DNA of 64,000 nucleotides from Crossaster papposus (Eukaryota; Echinodermata; Asteroidea; Velatida; Solasteridae), in contig JBAIAA010000414.1 in NCBI GenBank assembly GCA_037893245.1, positions 806,001 through 870,000 of the forward strand. The letters run 5' to 3'. Under the pieces are notes generated by a model. That model did no database searches. It saw only the letters and a list, made by a program, of their open reading frames with translations, and was not told the origin of the DNA. The position numbers were made by a program, and so were the translations under genes. This document shows positions 1 through 11,507 of this stretch, piece after piece (the first letter of the stretch is position 1; the number at the start of each line of letters is the position of its first letter).

Positions 1-1157
1 TTCGTACTTCAATGTCAGTCTTTCACATTATTGTCGTCCTTTTTTTCGAACAAAATTGAAGAGATATGCCAGAGTGCGTGTTCAATGTTGCTGTTTTTGG
101 GGGGCCTTATAGTTGAACTTTAAACTTGATATGTGCATTGGTCTTGCTTGCATGGTGTACAGCCTCTAAAAACCCATTACCAAAACACATAAAATCCCTT
201 TCAATTTTAACCCTAACACTCCACAGTCCTCTAAAACACTCTGGGAGGTTTGGAGGATTGGAGATGAGTGTTAAAAAAGTGTTGATGTTTGGAGGATGCG
301 TTGTGTTGAGTTCAAAGGCTGTACCCAGCAATTAAATTGCTGTTTGTTGTTTTTGTTTGTTTTGTGTTTCGTGCTAAATTGTACTACCGGTAATTGTAGA
401 TGGAAAGCCTCTCGATAAGTTTTTATAGCTTTTTAGGCAATCTTTCCGGCCTGCATATGGTGCAATTTAATGTAACTGCATTATTTAATTGTTACATATA
501 TTTTATTTTGCCTGAGAAATTATCTAATAAATAAATAAAATAAATAAATATATACATTTTCAGTCGTGCAAAACTAAGCCCTGCATGCTGGATATAATCC
601 GCACTGCTTCTAAATGTCATCAGCACTGACTCAACCCAACCTATTACAGGAGGATTAACACGTCCCACAGGAATCCATGCTTTTATTGCCAGTTTTTGTC
701 AGGCTGTGAGTAAACAGTATGTTTGGCTAAAGGCGGGTTCACGTTATAGGGCGAGTTTTCGCACTGCGGATCCGAACACATTTCATCTCGGCGAAGGCTT
801 TGTGATGTTAATTTGCTTCACTTGGCATGAAGGAAAAAACCCGCGGCAGCCATCTCACATGTAACTTACTAATCATTGAATTGTTGTAGACAATTCTTTC
901 ACAAAACTGGTGGCCTGGAGTCAGAGTCTGAAATGAAATAAAAGAAAACAAAAAAATGCATAATGCCTTGTGCACAACTTTAGACAAAAGTAACTGAAAA
1001 AGAGGTTTTATCTGTAAAAAACAACTGAACAACATTCCAAATGTTTACAAAAATTGAGATTTTCCACATGCACAACTGCTATGCAAACACACACACACTA
1101 ACGACTGCCAAAAAGTCAAAAGGCCCAAAAAGCTAATTTATTTAAACCTGCTTGTAA
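1..1157. other. Gene-free stretch, repeat debris
   Basis: I see no exon here. It is AT-rich with a TAAATAAATA run near 525-548. It holds a short TTAA-flanked element trace (207-274) and, near 730-840, a weak relative of the GGTTCATACT family found elsewhere in the window (the phrases 'cgaaggctttgtgatgttaa' and 'ttcactt' resemble its core). Confidence 0.6.
207..274. mobile_element. Degenerate miniature TTAA-CCCTAAC element
   Basis: It begins TTAACCCTAACACTCC and ends GGAGATGAGTGTTAA, so both ends carry TTAA and a diverged inverted repeat. Better copies lie at 4593-4682 and 29912-29982. TTAA flanks next to CCCTAA-like ends are typical of piggyBac-type miniature elements; that family assignment is inference. 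Confidence 0.45.
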
Positions 1158-1279
1158 CAGGGTATCTGCACGTTTCAGAAAGTCACAATTAAGATTTTTT
1201 AGGACACTTTTATTGCTACTCTAAACAAAATTCAAGACCAAAAGCGAGGAGACTGACGCTAGATATACAGGTGTGTTTT

Positions 1280-1340
1280 GGATCCCGGGATTCGAACGCT
1301 ACGCTGTGTGATCCTTATAACGACTCTGAGCTGATAAAAA
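1280..1340 (-). repeat. tRNA-derived SINE head
   Basis: On the minus strand the stretch contains CAGCTCAGAGTCG (A-box-like, 1321-1333) followed by GTTCGAATCCC (a near-perfect RNA polymerase III B box, 1287-1297). The tRNA body is not otherwise intact. This fits the head of a tRNA-derived SINE rather than a tRNA gene. Confidence 0.45.
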
Positions 1341-1965
1341 AGTCATTACTCCGCTTCATCAATTTGTTAAGACCATGAAGAACTCAATTAAAACTTTTTA
1401 ATGCCTTTTCAAGGTAACAATTCGCATTTATCAAATAACAAAACTACTGAATTATTATGAAATATCTTAGTTGACTGTACATGTAAGTATAAATAACAGT
1501 CTCAAGCATCCTGTGCAATCACGGCACCTGATGTGATGTGGTTTTCAAGAAAAGTGAAATTTTGTATCAATTTTAAACGAATGCCAGCCGATAAAAACCT
1601 GACTATTTTCAAACACTACTCCATTTTATCGCAAATTGGCGATAAAATATATTATACTCGGCACACGGGCAGCAATCGCTCTGGGAATACCCAAGTACTG
1701 GTATTCAGGTCATAAGGGGGCAGGACTTAACGTGAGATGCCAGGGTGACAACTTGCTGAGGTTTTCACGCGCTTGGCAACGATTGGCCAGAATATTGCAG
1801 GCGTACTTGCCTAGGTGTACGCAGAATGGCCAATCAGTAGCCAGCATTGGAAGCAGGAGCGCAAGCGAAAATCTCAGAATGTAAACTGAATCACTTTTGC
1901 TGCAGCTTGCATTGAAGAAGGAAATTAAATATCCTTCAGCAAATAAACACATCGGGATAAAAATA

Positions 1966-3013
1966 TTATCTTGGAGTACTTTTATACTTTTGTTTTAATA
2001 TTATCTTGGAGAATTTTTGTTTCGATATTATCTTGGAGTACTTTTGTACTTTTGTTTCAATATTATCTTGGAGTACTTTTGTACTTTTGTTTCGATATTA
2101 TCTTGGAGTACTTTTGTACTTTTGTTTCAATATTATCTTGGAGTACTTTTGTACTTTTGTTTCGATATTATCTTGGAGTACTTTTGTACTTTTGTTTCAA
2201 TATTATCTTGGAGTACTTTTGTACTTTTGTTTCGATATTATCTTGGAGTACTTTTGTACTTTTGTTTCAATATTATCTTGGAGTACTTTTGTACTTTTGT
2301 TTCGATATTATCTTGGAGTACTTTTGTACTTTTGTTTCAATATTATCTTGGAGTACTTTTGTACTTTTGTTTCGATATTATCTTGGAGTACTTTTGTACT
2401 TTTGTTTCAATATTATCTTGGAGTACTTTTGTACTTTTGTTTCAATATTATCTTGGAGTACTTTTGTACTTTTGTTTCGATATTATCTTGGAGTACTTTT
2501 GTACTTTTGTTTCAATATTATCTTGGAGTACTTTTGTACTTTTGTTTCGATATTATCTTGGAGTACTTTTGTACTTTTGTTTCAATATTATCTTGGAGTA
2601 CTTTTGTACTTTTGTTTCGATATTATCTTGGAGTACTTTTGTACTTTTGTTTCAATATTATCTTGGAGTACTTTTGTACTTTTGTTTCGATATTATCTTG
2701 GAGTACTTTTGTACTTTTGTTTCAATATTATCTTGGAGTACTTTTGTACTTTTGTTTCGATATTATCTTGGAGTACTTTTGTACTTTTGTTTCAATATTA
2801 TCTTGGAGTACTTTTGTACTTTTGTTTCGATATTATCTTGGAGTACTTTTGTACTTTTGTTTCGATATTATCTTGGAGTACTTTTGTACTTTTGTTTCAA
2901 TATTATCTTGGAGTACTTTGGTACTTTTGTTTCGATATTATCTTGGAATACTTTTGTTTCAATATTACCTTGGAGTATTTTTGTTTCTATATTATCTCGG
3001 ATAATTTTTGTTT
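1966..3013. repeat. Minisatellite, 35-bp unit, about 30 copies, 70-bp dimer order
   Basis: The unit starts TATTATCTTGGAGTACTTTT and is 35 bp long. Its last bases alternate between CAA and CGA along most of the array, so the real period is a 70-bp dimer. Two breaks in the alternation (near 2420-2455 and 2830-2870) and diverged end units are visible. The unit has no stop codon in any plus-strand frame, which makes long hydrophobic reading frames that I take as artefacts. Confidence 0.95.
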
Positions 3014-3180
3014 CGCGGAAATAGAACATTTTATTTCGCGTGGAAAGGATTACATATTGAGGTCTGCGTCGTGGAGCGGAGCTATTCCGGGACATTGTTA
3101 TCGGTACGGGACTACCGAGATTCAAGCCGGAGAAACTGCAAAGGAGGACCAGACATCCGTCGGACATTCCAGTTAAGAAT

Positions 3181-3995
3181 GCCTCGCTCTAAGCGCCGCG
3201 CCCAGCCCCCGGCACGACTGCAGGACGGTGCTGTGGACATCCCGCCTCCACCAAGACAGCCGGCGGCGCGAGGACGACCACGCGGGCGGCCAGCAAAGCC
3301 AACCACCCCAACTGCCGTTCCGCGTGGAAGGACCACAAGCAGGATGAGGACACCAGCAGCCGTCACGATAGTGCCCATTGACCAGGCCAGCTCCGCGAAG
3401 TCAGCGGCGGTGAGCCGGCAGGCGCCTGCAACGGTAACAGCTCCACCCGACGTGACGTCCGTCAGCAGTCCGGCTGAGGGTGAGCCACAAGACGTAGCAA
3501 ATAAGCCATGTAGTAGTTGTGATGGTAGAAATTGTAACTACACTAGTAGTAGTACTGTTGGTACGGGTTCTGGGGTAGCTTCGTTAGCTATAAACGCGCC
3601 AGCCCTTAAAATCCTTTGACCCAACGCCGTTGCCGTCCGTCAATAAAGTAGATTTAGGGTCCCATATCGCTCTCTCTGTGAAGGAGAAGATATGGAACAG
3701 CGACTACGTAGACTTTGCTACCCTCTATAATGACAACGCAGTTGCCGCATTGGCAACTGCTGACAGCAAGCAATTGACACTAGCCGTTGAGGGAAACACT
3801 GTGGTATTCCGCCCGGTGTCAACCCATAGAAAAAAGATCGACGCAATTGAGAAATGGATGACGGCCTTCCATACTTTTATGACGGTATACATAGGCCGTC
3901 ATCCAGCTCGCTGCGGCGAGCTGTTATTCAATTCGTTTGAAGGAAGTCAAGGAATCAGACTGCAAAAACAGCACTTTTTTTCTTCTTGGTTTTAG
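3181..3995 (+). mobile_element. Fossil fragment resembling tyrosine-recombinase retroelement protein (DIRS/Ngaro-like)
   Basis: The first part (from 3181) encodes a basic, Pro/Arg/Ala-rich stretch with an AT-hook-like GRPRGRPAKP. The second part (from about 3636) contains LGSHIALSVKEKIWNSDYVD and later IEKWMTAFHTFM...HPARCGELL. From memory, similar segments precede the recombinase region in proteins of tyrosine-recombinase elements of marine animals. Only the N-terminal part is present and it is broken: a fossil inside the 1158-4185 element. Family assignment is inference. Age is unknown, but the similarity is still easy to see. Confidence 0.4.
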
Positions 3996-4592
3996 TTTCT
4001 ATGAACGCAAAACTTTAAAAAGGTCAACAGCGTCACAATATTTACAATAAAATATGAATCTATAACCTGCAACCATTAAAAAAATTACAGCAAAAGCAAA
4101 TGGTGTTTACTACCTTTAAATCCTAAAATAGTTAAAAGTCAATTTAAGACTTTTTAATACTTGTTAAAGACCCGCATATACCCTGTTGTAATCTCTTATG
4201 ACAAAGGCATTACATTTATTCCTTTATCGGTGTGTCGATGTCGCGCTAACAGCGAAGGCCCTCAAATTAGTGCCGATAGTATTGTATAAACCATGTAAGT
4301 CTCGCGCACAAAGGTCACCACCGAGCCACCGGCTACAGGACTCTTTCCTAATTTGATACATCGTTCACATTTTGTTAAAAAATTGTATTTATTTAAAAGT
4401 TTTTGTCTACCTTTCAGTAAAAAAGAACAGCGTCAAAATAAAGCAAGAAAACTACTCGCTTTACACGTTCAAGCTCCTATCTGATGTGCCCAGAAGTTCG
4501 GTTTCCCGTAAAGTCTTGTATGTTCTCGAGATCGACTTACACGCTCTATTGCCAACATTTGTTAGCCTACATGTACTTGTACTTGTTTTCCT

Positions 4593-4682
4593 TTAACCCT
4601 AACTCCCTACACTACAAAGGAAGTTGGAGGATTTTGAAGGAATTGTATTGTTCAATAACAATGGTGAGGGAGTTAGGGTTAA
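4593..4682. mobile_element. 90-bp miniature TTAA-CCCTAAC element
   Basis: The left end is TTAACCCTAACTCCCT and the right end is AGGGAGTTAGGGTTAA, a perfect 16-bp inverted repeat that includes TTAA at each end. There is room for nothing but the ends. This is the clearest copy of the family; others are at 29912-29982 and, in part, at 207-274, 30071-30118 and 40981-41035. Confidence 0.75.
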
Positions 4683-5004
4683 TGTCGAGTGACCTTAAAA
4701 ACTGAAACCTATTTGTATGAGGACACACTTAATAATTGGGTTACAAATCAACCACTTCAATGTCATCAAATATCAAAACCAAAACTAACCTCAAATTTGA
4801 GCCAGACTACTTCCTCTTTTTAGAGACCGCAATATGTCATTATTTCTACTTCCATTATTTCCATGCTCTGTGGTTTAATTAAAGACAAATGTGGCACATC
4901 CAATATATTCGTGAACAATTATCTGTAAATGCACAGGCCTAGCCTTACCAAAAATATCATGGCTAAAAACATCATTATTTCTTTTATGCAGAAGAGCAAT
5001 GTTT

Positions 5005-5208
5005 TAAGCTCAGATCATACACGGTGCAAAAGTAGAGGCAAACCTGAATTTGTTACGTCACTCCCTGTTTTTCGCCCTGCGAATTCACACAATTTCAACA
5101 TTTCAACGCCGTCTAATTATCGCAGTACATGTATGCTTAATTGTGACGTCAAATTTGTATCGCATTATCTTTTACCAGTTTTGCGTAAGGTATAAACCAG
5201 CCTTTACA
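5005..5208. mobile_element. GGTTCATACT-family miniature element (diverged)
   Basis: It contains TGTGACGTCAAATTTGTATCGC followed by a tail related to AAGTATGAACC, as in the better copy at 15184-15303. Its left end (ATCATACACGGTGCAAAAG) is a diverged version of the same inverted end. Confidence 0.45.
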
Positions 5209-5508
5209 CTGATTCAACAATGACTTGACAAGAAAACCTCAATGTTACTGCACTGTATACCCCATTTTTTTCTCCATCATATGTGCAGAAATGTAATTTT
5301 CAGTCATCATTTTGAAATTGTTTCATGCAAGATTGACTACGTGTGTACATGTATATCTCTCTTGTTTACAGGCAATTAACACTGTACTCTACACAATCTA
5401 GCTAAGTTCAATCAACTTACACTTTACAGGTCTTCAAAGCCCGCTAACAAATTTTAATTAACGAATTTCCCAGAACAGGTTACAGCTAAACAGAACACTT
5501 TAGCACAG

Positions 5509-5730
5509 TTAACCAGTTCGCGCCGGATGACGTATATAAACGCAAAAATTCCCCCAAATTCAAAACGGATGACGCATAAACACGCCAAGTTCAAGTTCGG
5601 AAATGTATGTCAGCAGCGCGCAAGGCCGGAAATGCGTGGGTGTGCTTCCCGGCACTATCAGCCTGAACACGCTTCGGATCGAGCCCGTCGGCTCGGCGAT
5701 GTTAAAATAATCCCGGCGCGAACTGGTTAA
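5509..5730 (+). mobile_element. TTAA-CCAGTTCGCGCC miniature element, copy 1
   Basis: It starts TTAACCAGTTCGCGCCGG and ends CCGGCGCGAACTGGTTAA, so it has inverted repeats of at least 14 bp inside a TTAA duplication. The core includes CAAAACGGATGACGCATAAA and GGCCGGAAATGCGTGGGTGT, shared by all copies. It has no coding capacity. TTAA target choice suggests mobilisation by a piggyBac-type transposase (inference). Confidence 0.85.
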
Positions 5731-7455
5731 AGGCTGGATGCGTAGGCGATTTCAATTCCATGAAAGATGGTCAAGTGTTTTTTCCTGAAGCCTATAGTAG
5801 TAGTATTTAGGTTATTGGCCCATTAACTTTCATCATTTATAGATCAATTACTTCTGTGAACTGGATTTATCAGCTGTTGATATACTGCAGGAATCATACA
5901 TGTTACATTACGTGACGTGACGTGTTTCAGTCACTTGGGACAAGCAATACATTTTTCTGACAAACACATTTTATGCAACTTTCTACTCCTCCTAAAGGTA
6001 GGATACACCAATATATAGTAATTGCTCAAATTATCAAGCCAATTCACTCCAGCTGTGAGCACTATAGGATTATACATATACACAGTTTTTTTGTTGGGTG
6101 TGCATGTTGAAGTGCAATTGAGGAAAAACAAGAGCAAGTGAGAAAATATATACAAACTATTTTTTGGTTTAATCATTTTATTGAAAAGTGCACTTCTTTT
6201 AACATTTAAAAGTGTCCGTGCTTTTGTGGACAACTGAGGGCACTGTTGCTGTGATGTCATTTCTGGAAGACACTTTTCAGTTTAAAGGTTTTTTGTTTAA
6301 ATTGAAAACATTTTTGAGAAATGTTTGCTCATACATGTATACACTGTATATTAGTTTACTGCCAACAAAACAAATTATCAAAGGAAAGAAAATCGTTATC
6401 AAAAGTCGTTATCAGCATTTAGGCCTTAGCCAGCTTGAAACTTTTTTCCACATAATTAATGTATATATTCCCTTTCAAAACATTGTGGTCAAAGTTCAAA
6501 ACAAGTCAAAAATAAAACAAATTTGTTTAAATAGTTTTCCTTCATAAATGTTTGTAAAACACCCCTCTTGCCAAGTACCGGTGTATGGCACGTGCCTCGC
6601 ACAGAGTAGTCGGGCTACATTTCAAAATAACATTTATACATTAGGGGGTGATTGACGGGTACTAGGGGAATCAGGTATCTGACCACAAAAAAAAGGGTAC
6701 CCAGGTACCCGTAAAAAAATCCATTCTGAATTTAATTCTGAAAAGTTACTATTCACATTGGTCATAATAGTCTTTGATCATAAATTGGCCATAAAAATAT
6801 CAGTGCGTCAAAAATACATTGTACAAGTGTGTACAGCAAGCTCTCTAGATTAAACAGTAAAAATTTCATTTTTTTAAGCATCATAAAAATGAATCCGTTT
6901 AGGTAGCCGGGTTTCCATTTTTTTAAATTCCCAATAAATGACATTTAAAACCTTTTTCATTCGATTTTATAATCTGGAACCTCTTCCTAACTAACATCAA
7001 CGGTCGGGTACTCCGGTACATACTTCTCATCATCCCTAATACCTTTCTGAGAGACTGATTTCTTTACCATATAACAAATGCACAAGTGCACACATTTTAC
7101 ATGTGAATTCATGCATAATTATAACCTGTGGTGGAATTCGCTGTACGCATAGATACATGTATACAATACAACAATAGAGTTACACGTGTACAAATGTAAT
7201 ACCTAAAGTGATGCAACAAGAATAAATTTGTGCGGATCCTTTATGACTCACAAAATACAAATGTCAAAGATCACGGCCAAAAAATTAAAAGCATGCCAGG
7301 TGGAAATACCGATACATATTTTTCAAGGAAAACAGTTACATTGTGTAACACCGACTTTGTTAATAAAAATGCAAAAAAGGATTTTAAAAAGGAGGGGGGG
7401 CATCGTTTACAAATTTGGTTACAATTTCTATTTTAACAGATGCACAATTTTGTTT
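5731..7455. other. Gene-free stretch
   Basis: No exon is supported. The region holds the dispersed repeat at 6645-7030 and otherwise AT-rich sequence. Confidence 0.55.
6645..7030. repeat. Dispersed repeat, copy 1 (pair with 61395-62025)
   Basis: It shares with 61395-62025 the phrases 'gaatcaggtatc(t/c)ga(c/t)cacaaa', 'ggtacccaggtac', 'aaattcccaa(t/c)aaatgaca', 'ataatctggaa(c/t)c' and 'acatcaac', in the same order and orientation. The 61 kb copy ends next to a CAGCCCTAAT word, a common right end of hAT-type elements. Family assignment is tentative. Confidence 0.55.
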
Positions 7456-7697
7456 TTAACCAGTTCGCGCCGGATGACGTATATAAACGCAAAAATTTCC
7501 CCAAATTCAAAACGGATGACGAATAAATACGCCAAGTTCAAGTTCGGAAATGTATGTCAGCAGCGCGCAAGGCCGGAAATGCGTGGGTGTGCTACCCAGC
7601 ACTATCGGCCTGAACACGCTTCGGATCGAGTTTCGTTAAAAATAATCCCGCCCGTCGGCTCGGCGATGTAAAAATAATCCCGGCGCGAACTGGTTAA
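7456..7697 (+). mobile_element. TTAA-CCAGTTCGCGCC miniature element, copy 2
   Basis: This is full length (242 bp with both TTAA sites), with ends TTAACCAGTTCGCGCCGG and CCGGCGCGAACTGGTTAA. It keeps a segment missing from copy 1 (the GATCGAGTTTCGTTAAAAAT region), so it is probably close to the family consensus length. Confidence 0.87.
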
Positions 7698-7937
7698 ATG
7701 AGAAACTAAACTATGATGTGTAACATCAACATTTTCAGTATTTTTTTTATGTAACTTTATTTAGCATGTTAGCTTTTATGGAGACATTTTCCAAAGAAAA
7801 ATGGCGGTGAGGCAATACATGTAAATGAAAAACTCATTACAATTTAAGTTGGCAAATTTACAGCAATTCACAAACCTTTTATTTCACCATGAGATGGCTT
7901 TATTCAAAAGTGAAACCAATTATTTTTTGTTTCAGCA

Positions 7938-8395
7938 TATGTGACCCACTCCACAATAATGGGTATTATGTCACAAAATAGTGAAATTGATATAGTTATA
8001 TACATGTACATGGTTGGAAAGCCCACAACGTAAGCTTCTAGTTGGTATATAATAGAGCTCCATAGCTACTTCCGTTCTGGAGTTATGACATGTTTGCTTT
8101 TGATTACTTCCTTGGAGTTCAAATTACACAAATGAGAAAACAGGCTTTGAAAAAGCCGGCTTTGTTGTTGAACAACAGAACGATGAACACAAAATGGGCG
8201 TGTTTTCCACTTTAATCATCAAAATCAACATTTCTTTGAATGAAACCTGAAAATATTGGTGTTAAAGATGTCATCAATGGCAAAATATGTAAATCACATT
8301 TTGATGAAATGTTTATCCTCTCAACGTTGAGTAGTCCATTACATGATAGTGCACAGCGCGACTTAATACCCTTTATTGCAGAGCCGGTCACATAT
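7938..8395 (+). mobile_element. ATATGTGACC-family miniature element, copy 1
   Basis: It starts TATGTGACCCACTCCAC and ends GAGCCGGTCACATA. The middle shares 'atgtcat', 'catttgatgaaatgtttacc'-like and 'caacgttgag' phrases with 25198-25632, which lies in the opposite orientation. It is non-coding. Confidence 0.7.
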
Positions 8396-10245
8396 TCAAT
8401 ACCAACCCTTTCAAACACTTTTGAAAATTCCCCTTCACGAACCACAGAATCCACCACCTCAATTCAATGAACACAGCAGTGTCATTGACACTCTTTTCAA
8501 TACAACTACATGTACAAGTACGGCCTTTTATGGGAATAATTCCTGCATATAACACAGCAATTGATAAACAAGTCCTTTCAAAATACAAATAAATAAAAAT
8601 TAATCCACAGCCATGTACATGTACCAGTAGATTGTATGTAAATGTAGTGAACACAATACCAGAATTTCAATTTGAAAAGAGATTGTTTTGGTTTTCTGAA
8701 TAAGTTCAGTACATGTAGGAAAACATTTTGGTTTTCTGAATAAGTTAAGTACATGTAAGAAAAAGTTTTCTTTTTCTGTCTGTATGAAAATAGACTGAAA
8801 CCTTAGATTGTAAAAATCCTGCCCGGTTTGGGTGGAGTTTGCACGACTGAGGAAAGTAAAATCCACTGATTGTTAATTATTAAACACGGATTCGTTTTAC
8901 AAATAGGTCTATCAGAGTTTAGTTTAACCATACAATATTAAGACAAAACCAAAAAAAACTTTTAGTGCCTTTCCGCCAAATTGAGAAAACACTATCTAAA
9001 TATTTCAAGTATGGCGGAATTAATTTTTTTTTTTTATTGATTTGTTTTGTTGAGCTTTTTTTTTTTTTTGGGGGGGGGAACTGACTATCAGCCAAATATG
9101 TAAACTTGTGAATGTTTCAAACACAATTAACTGCAGCCAAAGCAAACAATATCACTGCCCAATAAGCCAAGGGTCAATAAATGAACACACACTGACCACA
9201 GTGAGTAACTACATGTACCTGCAGTTTAGGATCTTACAGGAATAGGGAAAACCCCTAATCAATTCCCCATTGGTTTTAGAGTGTCGAGGACTATTGTTTG
9301 CAAATTTCAGGGAAGGGAAGTTGATTGTGTATAGTACAATACACATAACTGTAAACTACAGGTTTTTAGAATACAGTGCCACATGGTGTGGCATTCCTTT
9401 GAATTTCAAATAAAGTCAAATCCCTTATACCTTTTTGTATCTTGAAGAGACACAGCAAAAAGAGGAAAACCCGAGAGAAATGTGAGCAATAACCACAAGC
9501 GATATTTCACACTCCTTGCCTCAAGGAAAATAAATAGCGGTCTATTGGGAAATTAATCTATAACTATAGGGCTGTTTATTTTCGAATAATTTTTAATATT
9601 AGAAACTGCGTTATTAACGAATATTTAAATATTTGAAACTTGTGTTGAAATTGCCTTTGTTTTTTTTGTTTTAATACAAAGTTACTGAAAGGCGATGATA
9701 TTAAACATTTATTTGTGGGTGAATATTGTTGCTTGTAACTGCTGATCTGTGTAACTTTCTGGTACATGATTATTGAGTTTGATTCTCTGAAAAGCATGTG
9801 CGATACAGTTGGTATAGCACTGGAAACTCTGGTTGCCTGGAGCACTAGCGTGGTTGTCCTGGCACCGGCTGGGCCCAGGATTTGTCAAGCTCTGCGACAA
9901 AATAGCTCACCTCTAAAAGCACAAGGCATTATGTGATGTGTATTACCAGGCCATGGCGTCTTCATCACGATATAACAAAAAAATGAGCTTTGGAATTTTT
10001 TTTTTTTTTACAAAATGCTTTCGAGAATATTTGGTTGATATTTAAATATTCAAATATTTGATATATATTTGAAACAGTTCTAGATTAATCAAGCAATCAC
10101 AAAGAACATATAAACATGAATATTCTGTACATTCATTAGTCATTTCATTTCAACATTTTGTTTAACAGTTTTGAACTGGCTCATTCCTGCTACTGCCCAC
10201 TCATCTGATCTACATGTATAAAACTGTGCAAAAGTAAAGTTTTGT
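8396..10245. other. Gene-free stretch
   Basis: No exon is supported. A 38-bp direct repeat (TTTTGGTTTTCTGAATAAGT core) occurs at about 8685 and again at about 8727. Poly-T then poly-G tracts lie near 9027-9079. The rest is unremarkable. Confidence 0.55.
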
Positions 10246-10325
10246 TTAACCAGTTCGCCCTGGGATTATTGTAACATTCACCCAGTCAAGGCGCGGGATT
10301 ATTGTCAACGAAACTTGATCCATGA
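10246..10325 (-). mobile_element. TTAA-CCAGTTCGCGCC miniature element, truncated copy 3
   Basis: It starts TTAACCAGTTCGCCCTGGGA and continues with the reverse-orientation end (GGGATTATTGT..., CGAAACTTGATCC), then stops matching near 10325. About one third of the element remains. Confidence 0.7.
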
Positions 10326-10365
10326 TTTATATAGTATAATCGCAGCAACCCAGCTTGTGAAACAT

Positions 10366-10955
10366 TGTCCAATCAAATGAATTACAAGTCGATATTTACA
10401 TTTGTCTAAGGGGCGTGACTAAAGCCGTGTTCGCACTGGATAAACATTTTGGGTAATTTGACCATGACGCCGGGTAACATTCCGATGGGTTGATCTTGGA
10501 TTTAATTGACGCGGGTAGAATTGCCGAGACGATGGGTAAACTAACCGAGCTGGCTCCAAAACAATAAAGAGGGCGCCCTGCGTGACCTATGACCGCGACT
10601 TGACGACCGGATCGTCTGTTCCCGACACTAGCTCTCAACATTATTTTCTTACATAATGGGTGATAGAAGATTTAACCGAGACGTCACGTCCGCACTGGAT
10701 TTTCTGGCTCGGTTAAATCTTCCTGGTCAATCTTCCTGGGCACCTTTTGCTCGGTTGAACTACCCACGCGGCGTGGGTAAGTTACCTGTGAGGAAAGTTA
10801 CCCAGGCTGTCCGCACTGGACTTGAAATGGGCAAGTTACCCATTGGCTCGGTTAGTTTGCCCAAATTAAGTCCAGTGCGGACAGGGCTTAAGTGCCTTTG
10901 TCCAATCAAATGAATTACAAATCAATTTCCATTTGTCTAAGAGGCGTGGCTAGGT
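10366..10955. mobile_element. Inverted-end element (10423-10890) between 57-bp direct repeats
   Basis: The inner unit has ends TAAAGCCGTGTTCGCACTGG (left) and CCAGTGCGGACAGGGCTTA (right), which are inverted copies. It is filled with internally repetitive GGTAA.../CTCGGTTA phrases in both orientations. The flanks are near-identical direct repeats: 10366-10422 and 10899-10955 both read GTCCAATCAAATGAATTACA and end in a GAGGCGTGGC-like word. This may be a nested insertion or a tandem duplication with an insert. Confidence 0.65.
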
Positions 10956-11507
10956 GCCACTGAGCGATAGGTCAATTGCTCAAAGGTAAAGAATGTTGCA
11001 ACCTGACGCTGCGTTTTTCTTAATATCTGATTATCTTAATAAATGTCAATCAGTGCAAAAATGTTGACAAGACATAAATCTGAGAAACCTTTCCAATTTT
11101 GTTAGAAAATACTTTGAACATTTTCTTGACTCTCCATAGATTTAACTGTAAGATTTAGAGCCGGTTGCTATTGTATCCGTTTTCTATTGTATCCGGCTAC
11201 AGGTGTATATATAACCAATCGAAAGCAAGGTTAAAATGGGCTGATTACTATGGAGGGAGCTGTTTTTTTCTTCTTTCGTTAGGGGCCTAGCACAAGGAAG
11301 TACATGTAGGTAGATAGGCTGTACTGGTACCACTCCACTCCAGGTACAGTAACATGATAGGTCTCACAGAAAACATTCATTCATACAATGACATTTAGTG
11401 AGGTATACCAACATATTTATTTTTGGCAGCGTAGTTATTTGGTTGAGAAGTTAAAGTCAAGTAGAGTTAAAGTCAAGTCGAGTCGAGTCAAATAGCTCAA
11501 GTCAATT
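10956..11507. other. Gene-free stretch
   Basis: No exon is seen. A short AGTCAAGT-type run lies at about 11450-11505. Confidence 0.5.

Larger units (their letters stand above)
1158..4185. mobile_element. 3.0 kb DNA-transposon-like element with terminal inverted repeats
   Basis: The left end reads CAGGGTATCTGCACGT. The right end, read on the minus strand, is CAGGGTATATGCGGGT. Both ends continue inward with related AAGTC/TTAAGA-rich sequence. The same six bases, TTGTAA, lie just outside each end (1152-1157 and 4186-4191), as expected of a target-site duplication. CAGGG ends resemble hAT-type ends, but hAT elements make 8-bp duplications, so the superfamily is unresolved. I see no transposase gene. 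The interior holds a tRNA-like SINE head, a large minisatellite and a fossil retroelement-like coding fragment, so this is probably a non-autonomous composite carrying other repeats. Confidence 0.6.
4186..5508. other. Gene-free stretch
   Basis: There is no supported exon. Contents are the 90-bp TTAA element (4593-4682), a GGTTCATACT-family trace (5005-5208) and otherwise unremarkable AT-rich sequence. Confidence 0.6.

Noticed and set aside
1971-3176. Three long plus-strand frames encoding hydrophobic repeats
   Set aside because: They are the three frames of a stop-free 35-bp minisatellite. There is no codon bias, splice context or non-repeat coding sequence.
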